DNA of 64,000 nucleotides from Labilithrix luteola. GTDB lineage: Bacteria; Myxococcota_A; Polyangia; Polyangiales; Polyangiaceae. The notes under the pieces were generated by a model, which was not told the origin of the DNA, made no database searches, and saw nothing but the letters and a program-made list of their open reading frames with translations. The first letter of the stretch is position 1; the number at the start of each line of letters is the position of its first letter. The translations under genes were made by a program, and so were the position numbers. Shown piece after piece: positions 1-9,195 of this stretch. The DNA lies in the NCBI RefSeq assembly GCF_001263205.1, contig NZ_CP012333.1:3534001-3598000 (forward strand), read 5' to 3'.

Positions 1-3000
1 CGACTGGCCTTCGGTCGGGTGCGGAGCCGAGAGCACCTTGGTTCCCTGCGGGAGACGAATGACGGTTTCGTTCTCGCGCGTGGTCTGCGCGAAGATGCGG
101 ATGTCACGACGCCGCTGCGAGAGCGGAGCCCAGGTCGACACCACGTACTCCTTGGAGCCCGTCGGTACGCGCCAGGTTTCACCGTCTTTGCGCGCGAAGT
201 TCGGAGCCTTGCCCTTGGCCTGGACTTCGACCTTCTGCTCGATGTCGTCGAGGTCGTTCGTGCTGATCTGCGAGAGCTCGATGCCCGGAAGCTCCGAGGA
301 CAGGTCCTCTTGCAGGCGCTGCTTCTGCGTGGCCTTCGCCTGGTAGTGCTGGCGCCACGAGCTTGCCGACGTCCCCGTTGCTCCGAGCTTGAGCGAAAGC
401 AGCGCGGTGCCGTCGCCCTGAATCGTCGCGTCGACGTGCTTGGACGTCACGCTCTCCGACGCGGGCGGATCGGGGAGGTGGACGAGCTTCGGCTTGCCTT
501 CGTTGAGCTGCATCGCGAGCGCGCCGCGGTCCATCGAGGGCAGTTCGGTCGAGCCGGTCCACTCGGCGGTGCCGTCGAGGTACAGATCCATCGAAGGCAC
601 GTAGGCGATGGCGTGATCGAACGGCGCGAGGCTTGCCGGCTCGGTCTCGAAGTCGCCGCGCATTCCCGTGCGAACGACGACGAACGTGGCCGGGATGCCC
701 AGCTCCTTGAGCATGGTGACGATGAGCGTCGCCTTGTCTTTGCAGTCGCCGAAGCCGCGCGCGAAGATCTGCGCGCAGCGATACGGCTTGAAGCCGTGGA
801 TGCCGAACTCCAACGCGACGTAGCGCGTCTTCTGCACCACGTAGTTGTAGACGGCGCGAACCTTCGCCTTGTCGTCGGTGAGGCCCTTCGTGATCTCGGC
901 GACGCGGCGGCGAACCTCGTCGTCGGCCGTGAACTGGTCCTTCACGAGGCCCCAGTACCAGCGGCCCATGTCGTCCAAGTTCTTGTAGGTCGACACGTGC
1001 ACGTGCGCGAGCGCCTCGGCGAGCGGGGGCTGGAGCGGCTCGCTCTCCATCGCCGGAACGTTCTCGGCGACGTAGTGATAGATGCGCTCGTTGCCCTTCT
1101 CTTCGACCTTCTGCGTGAGGCCCGGCAAGTTCGGCTTGTTGAAGTAGAACTGACGCGACTTGGGCGTGATGAGCACGTACTCCGAGCGCGCGATCGGCTC
1201 GGTCGACTGCATGTACGTGACCTCGCCGAAGTAGTCGGCGAACGCGTTGCGCGGGGCGATGTCTTCGACGCGGTAGAGGAGCTCGACGACGTCACCCGGG
1301 TTGAGGCGAGGGAAGTGCACGTAGAACGCGCGGCCGCTCGTGTACATCGCCATGCCCGGGTCGTCGGTCGAGCCTTCGCCGCTCTCGATCGCTTCGTCGA
1401 TCTGCCCGCCCTTGCGATAGATGCGGGCGCCGCGGAGCTGGACGGTCTCGGTGTCGGCGGCGAACGAGAAGCCGTACTCGCGGCCTTCCGCGGCGGCCGC
1501 CTCGGTCAGGGGCTGGAAGACGATCTGGTGGAAGCGGCTCGACAGGCCGTTCGGGAAGACCGTGGAGACCTGGAGATCGACGAGCGTGCGGCGATGCTTG
1601 CCGTCCGCCGGCTTGTCGCGCAGCTTCAGGAATTCGGCCGAGGGTCGCGCATAGGCCTCGTCGGCGCGAGCACGCGAGGGCTCGGTGTGCGCGACGTATT
1701 CGCGGACGTCTTTGTCCTGCGGTCGAATCTCGAGAACCTTCTTGAGAAGGCGGATCTGCTCGTCGGTCTGGCCTCCGAGGGCGTAGACGTCGGCGAGGGC
1801 CCGCATCGAGGTAACGTCTTCGGGCGCGAGGTCGAGCGCGCGGCGATGCATGGCGACGGCTTTGGCGCGATCGCCGAGACCGATGTACGCCTTTGCAGCC
1901 GTCGCGAGTGCACGCGGGCTGTCCGGGTTGGTCTCGACGAGACGCTCGATCCAGCGCGCCGCGGCTTTCTCGTCACGACGAGCGAGGGCGAGCTCGATGC
2001 GATCGCTCACGACCGACGAGTCGTCGAAGCGGAGCTGCGAGTAGCGTTCGGTGAGCTCGTCGGCTTCGGTCGTGCGCTCGATTTCACGGAGCGCTCCGGC
2101 CGTGGCGCGAAGGAGCGCGATACTGCGAGGACGACGATCGAGCGTGCGGGTGAGTGAGGCGAGCGCCGTCTCGCGGAGCCCGGCCTCGGAGTAAAGCTCC
2201 ACGCGCGCGAGGTTGCCGGCGACGTTGTCGGGATCGAGCGCGAGCACCTTGTCGTAGTAGGGGATGGCGTCGCGGAAGTGAGCGCCGCTTCGCGTGTGTC
2301 CGGCACGGGCAAGGAGCGCGGCGATGCGGTCGTCGAGCGAGGCGCCCCGCTTCGCGATCTCTTCGGCCTTGTCGATCCAGAGCGCGTGCTGGTTGCGATT
2401 CTCGGCGAGCTCGCCTGCGAGCAAGCAACGCGGAACCGTGGGGGCCTTCTCGGCCGCACGACGTGCGAGGTTGCGTGCGAGGTTCTCGGCCGGATCGTCC
2501 GACTGCGTGAGCACGAGCCAACGCGCGTAGGCTTCGAGCGCCGCGGCATCTTCGCGTGCTGCGAGCTTCTCGAACGCGGGCGCGGGGCCGCCGACGATGG
2601 TCTTGGCCGCGGGCGCCTCGCCCTTCTTGAAACGGCTGGCGGCCGCTTCCTTGGCGTGGACGGGGTCGGGATCGATCTCGATGTTCGAGTCCGGCGCTCC
2701 GCTCGGATCGGCGAGGCGGAGCGAGAACATCGGGGCGTCGTCGTCGCCGCAGACCTTCACGGTCAGGCGGTGCCAACCGTCCTTCATCGTCAGGTTCGTC
2801 GAGAACCTGTCGGCGTCGAGCCCCCGGTACTTGGTGTCGCGAAGTACCTCGGTCCCGTCGAAGTAGACCTTCGCGGCGCCCGCGCTGCCGAACCAGATCG
2901 AGAAGGGCCGCGGACCGGACTTGGCGCGCGGGTCACGCACGAACGTCGTGGCGAAGGCACAGACGTTCTCCTGGGGCCGCACCATGGAGCCGAGGTCGAC

Positions 3001-3552
3001 CCATCCGTACGGGAAGGTGTCGGGCGCGAGACGATTCTGTACCGGCCGCTCCTTGCCGTCGTACGTCCGCATCATGCTGAGCGGTTCGTGGATCTCCTCC
3101 TCGGGCCCGAAGGCACGATCGAGGCCCGCCTTGCCTTCGTTGTCGAATGGACCCGTGACGATCCACCGGCTGACGAACCCGAGGTCGTGGATGCGCGCTT
3201 TGGCGCCTGCGAGATCCCCGCGTCGGCGACGGGCATAGCCTTCGAGGAGACCCGCGTATGCGCGAAGAGGCGGCGCCACGCGCGTATCGGCGGCCACCGC
3301 GCGAATGGCCTCCTCGATCTCGTTCGGATCCCCCTGGTCCCATTCGGACCAGAGCTGCCGGAGGGGCACGTACCCGAGCGGCATCCCGCCCCGTGCGACC
3401 TCGTCTTGCAGCTTCGTCAGCTTCGGGAGCCGCTGACCCACGTCGGCCGAAGCGACCAAAGGCCCCGAGGGGCCGAGGACGACGGCGGAAACGAGCAGCA
3501 GGAAGCCCGCGAAACCTCTTCTACGAGAGGGAGAAAAGGGGGCGTTCGACAC
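1..3552 (-). CDS. TPR / DUF3857-transglutaminase secreted protein (3' end missing)
   Basis: Minus-strand frame open from a GTG at 3552 to the window edge, 1184 residues visible with no stop. The first ~35 residues look like a signal peptide (hydrophobic FAGFLLLVSAVVLG then VASAD). The middle (~430-700) contains helical TPR-like repeats. A DUF3857-like beta region follows, then a transglutaminase-like cysteine peptidase core: Cys937 in GFGDCKDKA, His980 in PFDHAIAY and Asp993 in YLDGTA form the expected triad. DUF3857/transglutaminase proteins are usually periplasmic or outer-membrane associated, with mostly unknown substrates; the long N-terminal TPR part is a myxobacterial style of fusion. 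The C-terminus lies outside the window. The start is not firm: no clear ribosome site precedes the GTG. Confidence 0.85.
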   Translation of the reverse strand, partial: MSNAPFSPSRRRGFAGFLLLVSAVVLGPSGPLVASADVGQRLPKLTKLQDEVARGGMPLGYVPLRQLWSEWDQGDPNEIEEAIRAVAADTRVAPPLRAYAGLLEGYARRRRGDLAGAKARIHDLGFVSRWIVTGPFDNEGKAGLDRAFGPEEEIHEPLSMMRTYDGKERPVQNRLAPDTFPYGWVDLGSMVRPQENVCAFATTFVRDPRAKSGPRPFSIWFGSAGAAKVYFDGTEVLRDTKYRGLDADRFSTNLTMKDGWHRLTVKVCGDDDAPMFSLRLADPSGAPDSNIEIDPDPVHAKEAAASRFKKGEAPAAKTIVGGPAPAFEKLAAREDAAALEAYARWLVLTQSDDPAENLARNLARRAAEKAPTVPRCLLAGELAENRNQHALWIDKAEEIAKRGASLDDRIAALLARAGHTRSGAHFRDAIPYYDKVLALDPDNVAGNLARVELYSEAGLRETALASLTRTLDRRPRSIALLRATAGALREIERTTEADELTERYSQLRFDDSSVVSDRIELALARRDEKAAARWIERLVETNPDSPRALATAAKAYIGLGDRAKAVAMHRRALDLAPEDVTSMRALADVYALGGQTDEQIRLLKKVLEIRPQDKDVREYVAHTEPSRARADEAYARPSAEFLKLRDKPADGKHRRTLVDLQVSTVFPNGLSSRFHQIVFQPLTEAAAAEGREYGFSFAADTETVQLRGARIYRKGGQIDEAIESGEGSTDDPGMAMYTSGRAFYVHFPRLNPGDVVELLYRVEDIAPRNAFADYFGEVTYMQSTEPIARSEYVLITPKSRQFYFNKPNLPGLTQKVEEKGNERIYHYVAENVPAMESEPLQPPLAEALAHVHVSTYKNLDDMGRWYWGLVKDQFTADDEVRRRVAEITKGLTDDKAKVRAVYNYVVQKTRYVALEFGIHGFKPYRCAQIFARGFGDCKDKATLIVTMLKELGIPATFVVVRTGMRGDFETEPASLAPFDHAIAYVPSMDLYLDGTAEWTGSTELPSMDRGALAMQLNEGKPKLVHLPDPPASESVTSKHVDATIQGDGTALLSLKLGATGTSASSWRQHYQAKATQKQRLQEDLSSELPGIELSQISTNDLDDIEQKVEVQAKGKAPNFARKDGETWRVPTGSKEYVVSTWAPLSQRRRDIRIFAQTTRENETVIRLPQGTKVLSAPHPTEGQS

Positions 3553-3656
3553 GCCACGGTTGTCCGCCGCACGCGGCCCCGAGTCAAGCAGCCCGTACCC
3601 GCTCGAGGTGCCCGGAACCTCGAGCGCGCTCGGCACTTCGCGCATTCGGGCTCGTG

Positions 3657-4694
3657 GTGTATCTACGTGTCGTGCCTCCCGACGGTCGTGATTCCCCCGG
3701 TTCCAAGCCTGCCCACGCCGACGCTGTCGCAGCCGACGGCGTCGCGAGCGTTGGAGCCCTGAAGAAAAGCTCCGTCATCCGTGGGCTCGTCAAGACGATC
3801 CGCCCGCACCAATGGGTGAAAAACCTGTTCGTGATGGCGCCGATGTTCTTCCACAAGGACCTCTTTTCCTCGACGGTCCAGGGCGATCCCTCGCTCAACC
3901 TGCGAGTCACGGGCCAGGCGATCCTCGGAACGGGCGTTTTTTGCCTGCTCGCCGGCGCCGTCTACACGATCAACGACCTCGTCGACGTCGAGGCCGACCG
4001 CGTCCACCCGGTGAAGCGCCACCGCCCGATCGCGAGCGGCGCGGTGCCCGAGAATTTCGCGTGGCCGTTCGCCATTTCGCTCGTCTTCGTCGCGCTCGCG
4101 ATCTCGTACTTCAAACTGAACCTGGCGTTCGCAGGCGTCGCGCTCCTCTATTTCGTCGAGAACCTCGCTTACAGCTTCAAGCTGAAGAAGGTCGCTTACC
4201 TCGACGTCGGCCTCATCGCCTTCGGCTTCGTCTTGCGCGTCGTGGCGGGAGGTCTCGCCACGAACACGCAGGTCAGCTGGTACATGATCGCGTGCACCGC
4301 GCTCCTCGCGCTCTTCCTCGGCTTCGGTAAGCGCCGTCACGAGCTCGAGGGTGAGCACGCGGGGAAGCAGCGTTCGGCGCTCGAGGCGTACGGCAAGCGC
4401 TCGCTCACCATCGCGCTCGCGGTGACGGGCCTCGCCACGGCCGCCACGTACATCGCCTACACGCTCGACCCCTCGACCGAAGCGTTCTTCCAGAGCAAGT
4501 ACCTCTGGCTCACGGCGCCGTTCACGGTCTTCGGCATCGTCCGCTTCCTCTTCCTCGTCTCCGGTCGCGCCGGTCGCGGTCTCAAGGCCGAGAGCCCCAC
4601 GCAGGAGATGCTCAGCGACGTCCTCTTCGTCCTGAACCTCGTCCTCTGGGTTCTCGTCGTCGTCGCGATCGTCTACCGCCTGCGCCCGGGCTGA
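3657..4694 (+). CDS. UbiA-family prenyltransferase, decaprenyl-phosphate phosphoribosyltransferase-like
   Basis: About 345 residues with eight or nine predicted membrane helices. The first Asp-rich motif reads NDLVDVEAD (Asn106, Asp107, Asp110, Asp114). The second conserved loop is in the segment YLDVGLIAFGFVLR after YSFKLKK. The opening segment IRPHQWVKNLFVMAP and the RHRPIASG segment after the first motif are typical of the UbiA branch that moves phosphoribose from PRPP to polyprenyl phosphate (Rv3806c-like), rather than of ubiquinone prenyltransferases. A role in making a lipid-linked sugar for the envelope is therefore inferred. The frame is open much further upstream, but the conserved part begins near 3770. 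GTG codons at 3654, 3657 and 3672 are possible starts and none has a clear ribosome site. Confidence 0.85.
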   Translation: MYLRVVPPDGRDSPGSKPAHADAVAADGVASVGALKKSSVIRGLVKTIRPHQWVKNLFVMAPMFFHKDLFSSTVQGDPSLNLRVTGQAILGTGVFCLLAGAVYTINDLVDVEADRVHPVKRHRPIASGAVPENFAWPFAISLVFVALAISYFKLNLAFAGVALLYFVENLAYSFKLKKVAYLDVGLIAFGFVLRVVAGGLATNTQVSWYMIACTALLALFLGFGKRRHELEGEHAGKQRSALEAYGKRSLTIALAVTGLATAATYIAYTLDPSTEAFFQSKYLWLTAPFTVFGIVRFLFLVSGRAGRGLKAESPTQEMLSDVLFVLNLVLWVLVVVAIVYRLRPG

Positions 4695-4701
4695 TCGCCG
4701 T

Positions 4702-5613
4702 TCAGGGGGTGCGTCGAAGGATGACGTTGTCGAACGTCACCTTCATTCCGTAGGCCTCGTTGCTCGTGTGGTAGATGCCGAGCAATCCGCGGGCAACCGC
4801 GCCGGCGCGGATGCTGACCGTGGGGTTCCCGGACGAGACGTCCTGGTCCTTCACGAAGAACTTGCCGCTGAAGCTCGAGGTGCTCGATCCCGTCACCGTC
4901 GTCTTGAGCGCCTTCCAGTCCGCCCCGTTCACCGTGGGAAGCCCCGCCGAGGCGGGTGGAGCCACGGTTCCGAAGACGCCGGCGTACGACGCGCCACCGT
5001 ATCCATTGACGATCGACGTGTCGCTCGACACGGGGAATGTCAGCTGGAAGACCTCGGCGTATTCGACCTTGTTCGTCTCGAGCTCGAGCAAGACGTCTGC
5101 GGTCAGCTCGAAGCCCGTGAAGTTCTTGGCGTCGTCCACGGTCTCGTAGCCGACGAAGAGCTCGCGCTGGGCCTTGAGCGGCGCGAGCGAGAAGACGAGG
5201 GCGCGCGACCCGTCCGGGCCAGCGTTGTCTTTCACCTCGATGTTGCCGGCGGGGTTGCCTCCGACCGTGCTGATGCTCTTCGTGATCCGAACGGCGGCCG
5301 ACTTCCACGCGAGCGGATCATCGCTCTCGAAGTCGCTGCAGGCGATGACGCTCGCCTCCTTGAAGGCCTCTTCGCAGAAGCTGCCGTCGTAGGTGCGGCC
5401 CGAGTCGGTGCCGCCGTCGTTCGGAGTCACGACGTCGTTGGTGCTCGAGTCGGTGGGGCTCGTGCCGTCGGGGCCTGGTGGAACGGCGCCGTCGGCCGAG
5501 TCGAGCTGGCCGAGGCGGTAGTCGTCGCTCAGGCCCGTGAGCGCGTTGCAGGCCACGAGCCCGCCGCAGGTGGCGAGCGAGATGCAAAGCAGCCGCTTTC
5601 GATGCGTGCGCAC
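4702..5613 (-). CDS. Secreted lipoprotein, function unknown
   Basis: 303 residues from a GTG with a purine-rich GAGGGAG about 9 bases upstream. The signal ends in a lipobox (LVAC, lipid Cys at residue 22), followed by an Asp/Ser/Thr/Pro-rich linker (DSADGAVPPGPDG, DSSTND) typical of myxobacterial surface proteins. The remainder (from ~80) looks like a beta-sandwich, with segments such as FDNVIL near the end that resemble a concanavalin/laminin-G-type jelly roll. That fold is a guess from pattern only. It starts 2 bp after the TPR-PEGA gene stops, so it is almost certainly the last gene of the kinase operon. No catalytic signature is seen. Confidence 0.75.
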   Translation of the reverse strand: MRTHRKRLLCISLATCGGLVACNALTGLSDDYRLGQLDSADGAVPPGPDGTSPTDSSTNDVVTPNDGGTDSGRTYDGSFCEEAFKEASVIACSDFESDDPLAWKSAAVRITKSISTVGGNPAGNIEVKDNAGPDGSRALVFSLAPLKAQRELFVGYETVDDAKNFTGFELTADVLLELETNKVEYAEVFQLTFPVSSDTSIVNGYGGASYAGVFGTVAPPASAGLPTVNGADWKALKTTVTGSSTSSFSGKFFVKDQDVSSGNPTVSIRAGAVARGLLGIYHTSNEAYGMKVTFDNVILRRTP

Positions 5614-5615
5614 GA

Positions 5616-6590
5616 TCAGAAGCTCCCTCGAATACCGCAGCCCGTGGGCCCGACGGTCAGCCCGACGGTCGCCGAGCTCTTCGACGATCCGCCTGCAAGC
5701 AAGCCATAGATCCCGACAGCCGCGCCGACGCCGGCGACGGCGAAGCCAATCGTCGAGATCGTGCCGAGCGTGCGTCCGGAGTCGACGGCGTCGAGCTCGG
5801 CGTTGTTCGGGCACGTGAGGTTCGGGCAGTTGTCCTTCGCGGTGCTTGCCTTGCCGAAGGCCATGATGCCCGTGACCGCGCCTACAGCAACGCCCGCGAC
5901 CGCGGTTCCGAAGCCGACGTAGACGAGCGGATTCGTGCCCTTCGGGGCGGCCTTTTCCGGTGTGGTCGTCGCCTGCGCCACGGTCTTCACTTCGGGCTTC
6001 TTCTTGCCGACGCCGACGTCGATGCGCTTGTTCTCACCCTCGGCGAGGTCGATCTTTTTGGTCGTCTCTTCGTAACCGGGGGCGCGCACCACGATCGTAT
6101 GCGGACCGGGGTTCACCGGCAGAGCGACACCGACGGAGACGGAGCCGAGCACGACGCCGTCACGGACGATCTCCAGGTCTTTCGGGCTCTCGCCCGTCAT
6201 CACGACGGTAAGCGCGATCGTGAGTCTGGGAAGGCGTGGTTCGAGCGCTTTGGCTCGCTTCTCGGCCTCTTCCTCGATCGCGGCGTTGCCCTCGCTTTGC
6301 GCCCGCGCGCGAGCGTCGACCCAGTGGCCAAGCGCATCGGCGAGCTTTTGCGTCCGCTCTTCGCACTGCGCGAGGTTGATGAGCGTGATGGCCTTGGCGT
6401 CGAGCTTCAGGCTCTCCTGGAAGCGCGGAATGGCTTCGGCGCAGCGGCCGTCCTGGGCGAGCGTGTAGCCGGCCTTGAGCTGTTCACGCGCCGCTGCGGG
6501 ATCACCAGCGTAGGCGGCGGCCGGCAAGAGCATCGTCACGACGGTCGCCACACCAAAGGCGTAAGCCCTCGCCGGGCGCCTCACTCGCAT
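5616..6590 (-). CDS. TPR and PEGA-like domain protein with two C-terminal membrane helices
   Basis: About 324 residues. A signal peptide or N-terminal helix (FGVATVVTMLLPAAAYA) is followed by a TPR-like pair (AREQLKAGYTLAQDGRC, then AIPRFQESL and LINLAQCEER), then a PEGA-like beta segment (ELIVRDGVVLGSV-type, PHTIVVRAPGYEE) that in this family mimics S-layer or polysaccharide-binding modules. Two hydrophobic helices near the C-terminus flank a Cys-containing loop. The ending CGIRGSF resembles that of the TPR protein at 46543-47469. It lies directly downstream of a Ser/Thr kinase gene, with a 41-bp gap from the chosen ATG; a TTG at 6635 overlaps the kinase stop. Membrane or envelope location under kinase control is inferred. 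Confidence 0.8.
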   Translation of the reverse strand: MRVRRPARAYAFGVATVVTMLLPAAAYAGDPAAAREQLKAGYTLAQDGRCAEAIPRFQESLKLDAKAITLINLAQCEERTQKLADALGHWVDARARAQSEGNAAIEEEAEKRAKALEPRLPRLTIALTVVMTGESPKDLEIVRDGVVLGSVSVGVALPVNPGPHTIVVRAPGYEETTKKIDLAEGENKRIDVGVGKKKPEVKTVAQATTTPEKAAPKGTNPLVYVGFGTAVAGVAVGAVTGIMAFGKASTAKDNCPNLTCPNNAELDAVDSGRTLGTISTIGFAVAGVGAAVGIYGLLAGGSSKSSATVGLTVGPTGCGIRGSF

Positions 6591-6631
6591 GGGACGATTG
6601 TACAGGGACCGCAGGCCGGCGCGGAAATTCG

Positions 6632-8080
6632 TCAAAACGGCTTGTAGAGATCGGCGCTGCTTCCCGAGCCGGTGGTCGCCTTCGGTTTGGCCGCGGCCGT
6701 CGCCCTCGGAGCGCTGGTCGTCGCTGTGACCGGAGATGTCGTCAGGGTTTTTCCTGCGGCCGCCGTCGCGTTCGTGTGCTTCCTACCGCTCTCGACTGGC
6801 GGAGTAGGCGTTGTCGAGGCCGTCGTGGTCGTCGTGGTCGCGGGGCGTGCCGCCGGCAGATCCGCGACGGGCGTGGGCGGAGGAACGGCGGGTGCCGTGA
6901 CCGTCACGGGGGCGGGCGGCCGTTGGACGGTCGCCGCGGCGGCCGTTCGGTCGAGCGTCTTGTCCTTCGCCAGCATCAGGGTGCCGACGGCGCCGAACAA
7001 GAGCACGGCGCCGATCGCGGCCGACGCGAAAATGGCCGTTCGACGCGGAGGCGGCAGCGGAATGTCCCCCGAGAGAGACATCCCGGTCTTCGCGAGCAGC
7101 GCGTCGCGGCTGTGCGGGCCATCCGAGTCCTTGCGGCGGTTGGTGACGACCGTCGGGAACTCGCTCGTCGGCGAGGCCGGCGGAGGCACCGAGACGATCG
7201 ATCCGACGGGGCGCCCCGGCTCGATCCGTGCGCGCCACAGCTCGCGGCGCATCTCTTCGGCCGTGGTCCAGCGGTCCTTCTTGTGGAACGCGAGTGCTTT
7301 CGCGATGAGCGCTTCGACGTTCTCGGGAATGCCCGGGAACACCTTCGCGATCGAGCGCGCCTGCATCGTGGCGGCCTTCACGAGGTGCTCCGAGGAGCTC
7401 TCGGCGACGTGCACGAGATGTCCGGAGAGCAGCGTGAACATCGTCGCGCCGACGGCCCAGAGGTCACTCTGCGAATCGATTTCGCGCGGACGCGACAGCG
7501 CCTGCTCGGGCGGCATGAAGGCGGGCGTACCGATCATGGTGCCGGTCTTCGTGACGGTGGCCGAGCCGTCGTCGACGATGCGCGCGATGCCGAAGTCGAG
7601 AACCTTGAGCACGTTGTCGTGCGTGACGAACAGGTTCGACGGCTTGATGTCGCGATGGACGATGCTCTTGTGGTGCGCGATCTGCAGCACGCCGAGGAGC
7701 TGGTCGCAGTAGTTCATCACCTCGTCGAGCGGCAGCGTTCCGCCGAGGCGAACGCGACGTTCTTCGAGCGTCTCGCCTTCGAGCAACTCGAGCACGAGGA
7801 AGGCGATGCCGTCTTTGGTCGCGTCGTCGTCGAGAACCCGAACCGTGCCCGGATGGTCGAGGATGTTCGCGAGGTAGCCTTCGCGCATGAAGCGGCGGCT
7901 CACGTCGCGCGACTTGCAGAGATGCTCGTGGAGCATCTTCACCGCAACCTTGTGACCGTTGCGATGTGTCGCACGGTAGACGACGGCCGTCCCGCCGACG
8001 CCGAGCACCGTCTCGAGCTGGTACTTGCCGCAGAGCGTCTGCCCGAGTCGATCCCGAGCGGAAGCGAAGGCGACGTCCAT
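6632..8080 (-). CDS. Membrane-anchored Ser/Thr protein kinase (Pkn2/Hanks type)
   Basis: 482 residues. The kinase domain occupies ~20-285: glycine loop GVGGTAVVY (27-35), catalytic Lys48 in VAVKM, HRDIKPSN with Asp144, DFG at 162-164, and APE-equivalent MPPEQ near 189. All key residues are present, so it should be active. A proline-rich linker leads to one membrane helix (~347-371), and the extracytoplasmic tail is Pro/Thr/Ala-rich (~100 residues) with TTTTTT and no recognisable sensor fold. First gene of an operon with the TPR-PEGA protein and a lipoprotein, which are plausible partners. Starts at ATG 8080. Confidence 0.93.
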   Translation of the reverse strand: MDVAFASARDRLGQTLCGKYQLETVLGVGGTAVVYRATHRNGHKVAVKMLHEHLCKSRDVSRRFMREGYLANILDHPGTVRVLDDDATKDGIAFLVLELLEGETLEERRVRLGGTLPLDEVMNYCDQLLGVLQIAHHKSIVHRDIKPSNLFVTHDNVLKVLDFGIARIVDDGSATVTKTGTMIGTPAFMPPEQALSRPREIDSQSDLWAVGATMFTLLSGHLVHVAESSSEHLVKAATMQARSIAKVFPGIPENVEALIAKALAFHKKDRWTTAEEMRRELWRARIEPGRPVGSIVSVPPPASPTSEFPTVVTNRRKDSDGPHSRDALLAKTGMSLSGDIPLPPPRRTAIFASAAIGAVLLFGAVGTLMLAKDKTLDRTAAAATVQRPPAPVTVTAPAVPPPTPVADLPAARPATTTTTTASTTPTPPVESGRKHTNATAAAGKTLTTSPVTATTSAPRATAAAKPKATTGSGSSADLYKPF

Positions 8081-8397
8081 CGTAGGAAGCTTAACAGGTC
8101 AGCCTTTCCGGCCAGCAGAAACTCGCTATCCACGAGTCATTTTGCGCGGAGCTTTGCGCCGGCCTGGGCTTGTTTCCATCCGATCGAGGCGCCTGTCAGC
8201 ACATGTGTTCCGAGCGTGCATTCGGTAACGCGCACTCCCGTACGCTCCGGCCTCTCGGCGTCGCGCCGCCGTCGCCTCCCCGTCGACAGGCCCGAGCTTC
8301 GCCGCAACGAGTCACAACGAGTCACGTCAGGCGCCGCGCGTTTCGCCGGGGAATGGGCCAGCGCGCCACTCCGTTGCTAGGTTCGAGCCGCGTCGCC
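8081..8397. other. Divergent intergenic region between kinase and CPBP protease genes
   Basis: 317 bases between two divergent starts, so it must hold both promoters. The plus-strand frame is open here but its translation is Arg/Pro-rich without conserved features, so I do not extend the CPBP gene upstream. No clear promoter, operator or RNA structure is visible. Confidence 0.6.
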
Positions 8398-9195
8398 ATG
8401 AGCCCCAGCGCTGAACGCTTGTCCTCCCAGCATTCTCCTCCGCGTCCACTCGCGCGTCCTGGCGCATGGGTCGACCTGGGGCTCACGCTGCCCATCTTCC
8501 TCGTCTACCAGGTCGCCGTCGTCTTCCTCGGCGTGCAGAACGCGACGGACATGGTGACGGGGGAGCTCCTCCGGTTGAGCCAGGGGGATCGCACGACCTA
8601 CCTCCTCGCGACGCTCGCGATCGGCGTGATCTTCGTCGGCACCTTCGCGCTCCTCGGACGAGGCCAGGCCTTCCGGCCACAAAAATTCTTGCAGATTGCA
8701 ATCGAAGGCTTCGTCTACGCCGTGCTCATGCGACTCGTCGCGGGGTACGTCGTCGGGCGGGTCTTCGCCGGCACGATCCAAGACGAAGGTCGCTTCGTCG
8801 GCTTCATCATGTCGCTCGGCGCGGGCTTTTACGAGGAGCTCACGTTCCGCGTCATTCTGTTCGGTCTCGGCGCGAAGATCCTCGTGTGGCTCTTCGCTCG
8901 CGAGCGCGTGGAGCTCACGGGCACCTCGGCTCTGATCGCCAGCGCGGGCCGCGGCGCGATGCAGAAGTCGAAGCTCGGCTCGGCGATGATCATGCTGGCG
9001 TGGGCCGTCGTCTGCGCCATCGTCTTCAGCGGCGTGCACTACTTCGGCCCCATGGCCGACAACTTTCAGATGCCGTCGTTCCTCTTCCGGGCCGTGCTGG
9101 GCCTCGTGCTCACGCTCATCTTCGTGACCCGGGGCTTCGCCGCCGCGGTCTGGACGCACATGATCTACGACGTCTGGGTGCTCGTGTTCCGCTGA
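8398..9195 (+). CDS. CPBP-family intramembrane metalloprotease
   Basis: 265 residues from ATG 8398, mostly hydrophobic with about six to eight helices. The three CPBP (Abi/CAAX-protease and bacteriocin-processing) motifs are all present: EExxxR as YEELTFR, FxxxH as FSGVHYFG, and HxxxD as WTHMIYD near the C-terminus. Members cleave within membranes; substrates in bacteria are mostly unknown. The short Pro/Ser-rich N-terminus precedes the first helix. Its last 31 bases overlap the convergent MFS gene, so no terminator separates them. Confidence 0.9.
   Translation: MSPSAERLSSQHSPPRPLARPGAWVDLGLTLPIFLVYQVAVVFLGVQNATDMVTGELLRLSQGDRTTYLLATLAIGVIFVGTFALLGRGQAFRPQKFLQIAIEGFVYAVLMRLVAGYVVGRVFAGTIQDEGRFVGFIMSLGAGFYEELTFRVILFGLGAKILVWLFARERVELTGTSALIASAGRGAMQKSKLGSAMIMLAWAVVCAIVFSGVHYFGPMADNFQMPSFLFRAVLGLVLTLIFVTRGFAAAVWTHMIYDVWVLVFR

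Noticed and set aside
19..2157. 712-codon plus-strand open frame, Arg-rich
   Set aside because: It is antisense to the TPR/transglutaminase gene, whose translation shows coherent domains and a catalytic triad. The plus frame shows only Arg/Leu/Val-rich composition.
6672..8380. Long plus-strand frames opposite the first kinase
   Set aside because: The minus frame is a complete kinase; these are third-codon-position shadows in high-GC DNA.
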